This document shows, piece after piece, positions 10,130 to 12,864 of a stretch of DNA of 12,864 bases. Made by a program: the position numbers and the translations under genes. The notes beneath the pieces were generated by a model. The model made no database searches, was not told the origin of the DNA, and saw only the letters and a list, made by a program, of their open reading frames with translations. The DNA comes from Myxococcales bacterium (GTDB lineage: Bacteria > Myxococcota > Polyangia > Fen-1088). Numbering within the stretch: the stretch's first letter is position 1; each line of letters starts with the position of its first letter. The stretch covers positions 4,805 to 17,668 of the forward strand of contig PMBY01000358.1 in the NCBI GenBank assembly GCA_003153875.1. Direction: 5' to 3'.

Positions 10130-10158
10130 ACGAATCCAACACCTTTTCGGAGGAACCC

Positions 10159-12456
10159 ATGGGTAGGACTGCAAGCGGCAAGATACCTCTGGCCAAAGCA
10201 TTCTCGTGTGGAAGCCAGATTCTGTACATCCTTGCCATCCTGGCGGTGGGCTGCAAGTCTAGCGACTCCTCTCCTCCGCCAACCAACGCGGCACCAGAAA
10301 GCGAAATCTATTCGGTCACGGTCACTGCCGCCACATCCTCCGCACTGCCCAAGTGCACCTCCGCACTCGCGGGGACGACCGCCTATGTTCGGTCGCCCCC
10401 TGGCTTGTGGTCCTGTCAAGGAAGCTCCTGGATTTCTATTCCCTGCACCAAGGTGCTTGCCGGTGCTGTAGCGTATGCCAGCGCGACGCAGACCCTCTGG
10501 GCCTGTGTTTCCGGCTCGTGGACGCAAGTGCAACTGCCCACGGGCCCGCAGGGACCAGCCGGCAAGAACGGGACTTCCTGCAGCGTGGCCGACAACGGTA
10601 ACGGCACGAAGACCATCACCTGCCAGGACGGCACCAGCGCCACCGTCAGCAATGGCGCCACGGGCGCGACTGGAGCTAGGGGTGCGACGGGCGCTACCGG
10701 TGCGGACGGTGCATCCTGCACCGTGACGACTCGGACGGACAACGCCAAGCTCATCGTGTGCGGTTCGACGTCCGCAGTGGTGAGCGACGGTGTGCCTGGA
10801 GCGACCGGTCCGCAGGGCGCGACGGGCGCAGGTCGCAACTCACTGGTCTCGCTCACGTCCGAGCCCGCAGGCATCAACTGCGCAAACGGCGGCGTCAAGG
10901 TCGCGACTGGCGTCGACCTCAACGATGACGGCGTGCTCGATGCGAGTGAAGTGAATCCGTCGGAAATTCAATACGTGTGCAACGGAGGTAACGTCCCCGG
11001 TGCAGGGGGCGACGCAGGTACGAACGGGGATGACGGCCAGAGCTGCGGTTCGCCGTTGACTACCTGCAGTCTGCTTTGCGTGGACTTGCAGAACGACAGC
11101 TCCAATTGCGGCGCCTGCGGGAACGCCTGCTCCACGGGCAGGATCTGCACGCAGGGACAGTGTGGATGTTCACCGGACCACATCGAATGTGATGGAGCAT
11201 GTGTCGATCTCCGGACCGATATGGTCAACTGCGGATCTTGTGGGACTGCGTGCCCGACGGGCGCAGTGTGCTCCTACGGGAATTGTGTGAAATGTGCCAG
11301 CAACGAGGCTGTCTGCGGCGGTGTCTGCGTCGACCTTGGGCGCGACAACGCGAACTGTGGCAGCTGCGGAAACGCGTGCACGGCAGGTCAGAGGTGCGAT
11401 CCCCAGCAGCGGACGTGCAAAGTCTGCATTCAAATGAGCTCGGCGATCGAAGTTTCCGCCGGCGGCGGCCAGTATGAAGCGCTGGCGCTGGGCGACCTGA
11501 ACGGTGATGGCCACCTCGACCTAGTCACAGTCGATTCAGGGAGCACCGTGAGGGTGCTCATGGGCCTGGGCAATGGCAGCTTCGCCAACCCGGTCGCGTA
11601 TGCCACGACGAGTCAGTCCGGGAGTTCCTGGTCACTGGCTGTCGGTGACATGAATAGTGACGGCAGCGCCGATGTGGTAGTTGGCAACAGCTTCGGGATG
11701 TACGTGCTCTTGAACCAAGGCGACGGCAGTCTTACGGCTCCCCTGGCCTCTGCCGGCGGCGGGATAGTGGCCATCGGTGACTTGAATGGCGACCAGCTGC
11801 CGGACGTGGTCTCAGCCTCTGGCGGTAGCGTAGCCGTGGCGTTGAACGCCGGCGCCGGCGCATTTGCGTCGCCGGTCTTGTATGGCATGGACGGCTCAGC
11901 CTACTCGGTGGCGCTGGGCGACCTGAACGGCGATGGCACACTCGACATGGTTTCGGCGGACGGCAGCAACGTCGGTGTGCGCCTCGGGCTCGGTGACGGA
12001 AGCTTCTCCAGCCGTGTCAGTTTCTCGGCGAGCGCCTTTTCGGTTGCGATCGGTGACTTGAACGGTGACGGGAAGGTCGACGTGGTCACGGTCAGCTTCC
12101 AGAGCGAATACGCATACGTCCTCCTGGGGCAGGGCGACGGCAACTTGGCTGCGCCGGTCGCTTATCGCTTGGGAACAGGCGCGGAGTCGGTGGTGCTGGC
12201 TGATGTGAACCGCGATGGCAACCTTGACGTGATCGCGGCGGCCAACGCCTCTGTGGTGGTACTTCTCGGGCTGGGCGACGGACGCCTTGCCGACGTGATC
12301 GAGTATCCCGCGCCGTGCGGAAACTCGGTGGCCGTAGGCGACCTCAACGGCGACTCCTGGCCCGACCTGGTTACGACCGGTTTTTGGGGCGCCCCGCACG
12401 CGTTCGGCGTCGTCCTCAACGCGAGCAGTTCGCTCTGTGTTGCACCCGGGCCGTAG
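10159..12456 (+). CDS. Mosaic surface lipoprotein: collagen-like, DUF7151, Stig1-like Cys repeats, FG-GAP propeller
   Basis: A 765-residue protein. The ATG at 10159 has GGAGG 5 nt upstream and gives a lipoprotein signal (QILYILAILAVGC, lipid Cys32), so the longer open frame back to 9676, which runs through the IS remnant, is not the gene. Collagen-like Gly-x-y segments lie at about 129-138, 166-184 and 211-226. A DUF7151-type domain (EPAGINCANGGVKVATGVDL ... VLDASEV) lies at 227-277. Three Cys-rich Stig1-like units (CVDLxxDxxNCGxCGxAC) lie at about 295-423. Seven FG-GAP/VCBS repeats with Ca2+-binding-type loops (DLNGDGHLD, DMNSDGSAD, DLNGDQLPD, DLNGDGTLD, DLNGDGKVD, DVNRDGNLD, DLNGDSWPD) lie at about 433-761 and should form a seven-bladed beta-propeller. 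A surface adhesion or matrix role is inferred. An IS3 remnant begins just past its stop. Confidence 0.9.
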   Translation: MGRTASGKIPLAKAFSCGSQILYILAILAVGCKSSDSSPPPTNAAPESEIYSVTVTAATSSALPKCTSALAGTTAYVRSPPGLWSCQGSSWISIPCTKVLAGAVAYASATQTLWACVSGSWTQVQLPTGPQGPAGKNGTSCSVADNGNGTKTITCQDGTSATVSNGATGATGARGATGATGADGASCTVTTRTDNAKLIVCGSTSAVVSDGVPGATGPQGATGAGRNSLVSLTSEPAGINCANGGVKVATGVDLNDDGVLDASEVNPSEIQYVCNGGNVPGAGGDAGTNGDDGQSCGSPLTTCSLLCVDLQNDSSNCGACGNACSTGRICTQGQCGCSPDHIECDGACVDLRTDMVNCGSCGTACPTGAVCSYGNCVKCASNEAVCGGVCVDLGRDNANCGSCGNACTAGQRCDPQQRTCKVCIQMSSAIEVSAGGGQYEALALGDLNGDGHLDLVTVDSGSTVRVLMGLGNGSFANPVAYATTSQSGSSWSLAVGDMNSDGSADVVVGNSFGMYVLLNQGDGSLTAPLASAGGGIVAIGDLNGDQLPDVVSASGGSVAVALNAGAGAFASPVLYGMDGSAYSVALGDLNGDGTLDMVSADGSNVGVRLGLGDGSFSSRVSFSASAFSVAIGDLNGDGKVDVVTVSFQSEYAYVLLGQGDGNLAAPVAYRLGTGAESVVLADVNRDGNLDVIAAANASVVVLLGLGDGRLADVIEYPAPCGNSVAVGDLNGDSWPDLVTTGFWGAPHAFGVVLNASSSLCVAPGP

Positions 12457-12458
12457 GC

Positions 12459-12636
12459 GTGCATGGCGCGCCTCGATACCTACGTTCGGACAAAGGCCCA
12501 GAGTTCGTCTCGGCGGCCATCCTGTTCGAGCCTCAACTATCTGACACCGGCCGAATTCAAAGCGAAGCAGAACCCGGGAGGCAGCTCTCTAGTAATCAGT
12601 GGTCCGAAGAACCCAGGCAAGTCAATTGGAGGACCA
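12459..12636 (+). pseudogene. Decayed IS3-family transposase (orfB) 3' remnant
   Basis: From 12459 one frame reads VHGAPRYLRSDKGPEFVSAA then IL, the IS3-family segment around the second catalytic Asp (usually RSDNGPEF; Asn is Lys here). From about 12529 a frame shifted by one gives SSLNYLTPAEFKAKQNP, the standard orfB C-terminus. The roughly 60-70 residues normally between them, including the catalytic Glu, are missing, so this is an internally deleted relic. The 7-bp inverted pair GTGGTCC (12599-12605) / GGACCAC (12631-12637) lies where the IS3 right terminus would be expected. It starts 3 nt after the lipoprotein stop. Confidence 0.75.
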
Positions 12637-12638
12637 CG

Positions 12639-12864
12639 ATGAGACTGTCTGACCTTTTCAAACCAAAATGGAAGTCTGATGACAAAGATGTGCGTTTGAA
12701 AGCAGTAAGTGCGCTAACCAACCAGGCAAAACTCACAAACATTGCAAGGACTGATAGTGACAGAAAGATACGTGTCGAAGCAGTATTGAGCATAGGCGCT
12801 TCAAGCGCCATTTTGCTTTCACCGAATCGCATCTGCAATTGTCAGGCCCAAGTAGAAATGTCCC
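12639..12864 (+). CDS. HEAT-repeat protein, 5' end, probably interrupted by inserted elements
   Basis: ATG 12639 follows GGAGG (12628-12632) by 6 nt, and the frame is open to the window edge (75 codons). The first 50 residues, MRLSDLFKPKWKSDDKDVRL then KAVSALTNQ...LTNIARTDSDRKIRVEAVL, fit the family of short HEAT-repeat proteins that begin FKPKWKxxDxxVRxxAVxxLTxQ. At residue 50 the similarity stops and the reading enters the 29-bp repeat (SIGASSAIL), then 23 nt more, then an IS end. The gene is therefore probably disrupted. Base composition is clearly more AT-rich than the rest of the window, suggesting different ancestry. The ribosome binding site lies at the edge of the IS3 relic. The opposite-strand open frame here is a shadow. 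Confidence 0.6.
   Translation, partial: MRLSDLFKPKWKSDDKDVRLKAVSALTNQAKLTNIARTDSDRKIRVEAVLSIGASSAILLSPNRICNCQAQVEMS
12788..12816. repeat. 29-bp palindromic repeat, copy 2 (inside the HEAT gene)
   Basis: Identical over 29 bp to 9651-9679 and in the same orientation; flanks on both sides are unrelated. It contains GGCGCTTCAAGCGCC followed by ATTTTGC. HEAT homology of the surrounding frame ends exactly at its left boundary, as expected for an insertion or an element end. Confidence 0.85.
12840..12864 (+). mobile_element. IS end at window edge (body extends rightward)
   Basis: From TGTCAG at 12840, bases 12845-12864 (ggcccaagtagaaatgtccc) are the exact reverse complement of 9955-9974. By comparison with the other end, this is an outer terminus with the element body to the right of the window. 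It begins 23 nt after the second 29-bp repeat. Confidence 0.65.

Noticed and set aside
9676..10158. Open frame continuous with the mosaic lipoprotein gene, adding 161 residues at its N-terminus
   Set aside because: It starts at a TTG inside the 29-bp repeat and runs through an IS terminus; the internal ATG 10159 has a good ribosome binding site and creates a proper lipoprotein signal.
12596..12838. Minus-strand 80-residue frame with a hydrophobic stretch that looks like a membrane segment
   Set aside because: It is antisense to the HEAT codons and crosses the IS3 relic; no ribosome binding site and no family resemblance.

Overview
The window looks like a chromosomal segment of a high-GC Myxococcota (Polyangia-like) bacterium. 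The sequence is GC-rich throughout except at the far right. It encodes very Cys-rich multi-repeat surface proteins of a style typical of that phylum, a collagen-like/DUF7151/FG-GAP mosaic lipoprotein, and a GH57 branching enzyme beside a DUF4912 protein. The organism is an inference; there is no rRNA or tRNA here to confirm it.

Layout. (1) 1-2739, + strand: 3' part of a large secreted protein with seven 8-Cys repeats, a carboxypeptidase-regulatory-like domain, a conserved domain tentatively likened to the GATase/ThuA fold, and a long proline-rich tail. A strong hairpin lies just after it. (2) 2839-4394, - strand: a DusB-like tRNA-dihydrouridine synthase gene and an overlapping downstream gene for a small HEAT-like lipoprotein. 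(3) 4618-9648, + strand: a putative glycogen operon encoding a Rho_N-like + DUF4912 protein with fourteen perfect-period GASE octapeptides, a GH57 1,4-alpha-glucan branching enzyme, and a GT5 glycogen synthase. (4) 9649-12864: a mobile-element-scarred region. It holds a 29-bp palindromic repeat, an IS end with a truncated ISNCY-like transposase start (minus strand), an intact 765-aa mosaic lipoprotein gene, a decayed IS3-family orfB end, and the AT-richer start of a HEAT-repeat gene. A second copy of the 29-bp repeat sits inside that HEAT gene, and another IS end begins at the right edge.

How the parts fit. In region 3, GlgA would extend ADP-glucose into alpha-1,4-glucan and the GH57 enzyme would add alpha-1,6 branches. 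The DUF4912/GASE protein is translated just upstream of the branching enzyme and is a candidate scaffold, regulator or surface partner of that pathway (inference). Dus modifies tRNA and has no evident link to the other genes. In region 4, two related IS ends face each other across the lipoprotein gene, so it lies on an IS-bounded segment that may have been moved or captured.

The best candidates for something undescribed are the GASE octapeptide array fused to DUF4912, and the pair of 29-bp palindromic repeats. HEAT homology stops exactly where the second copy of that repeat begins.
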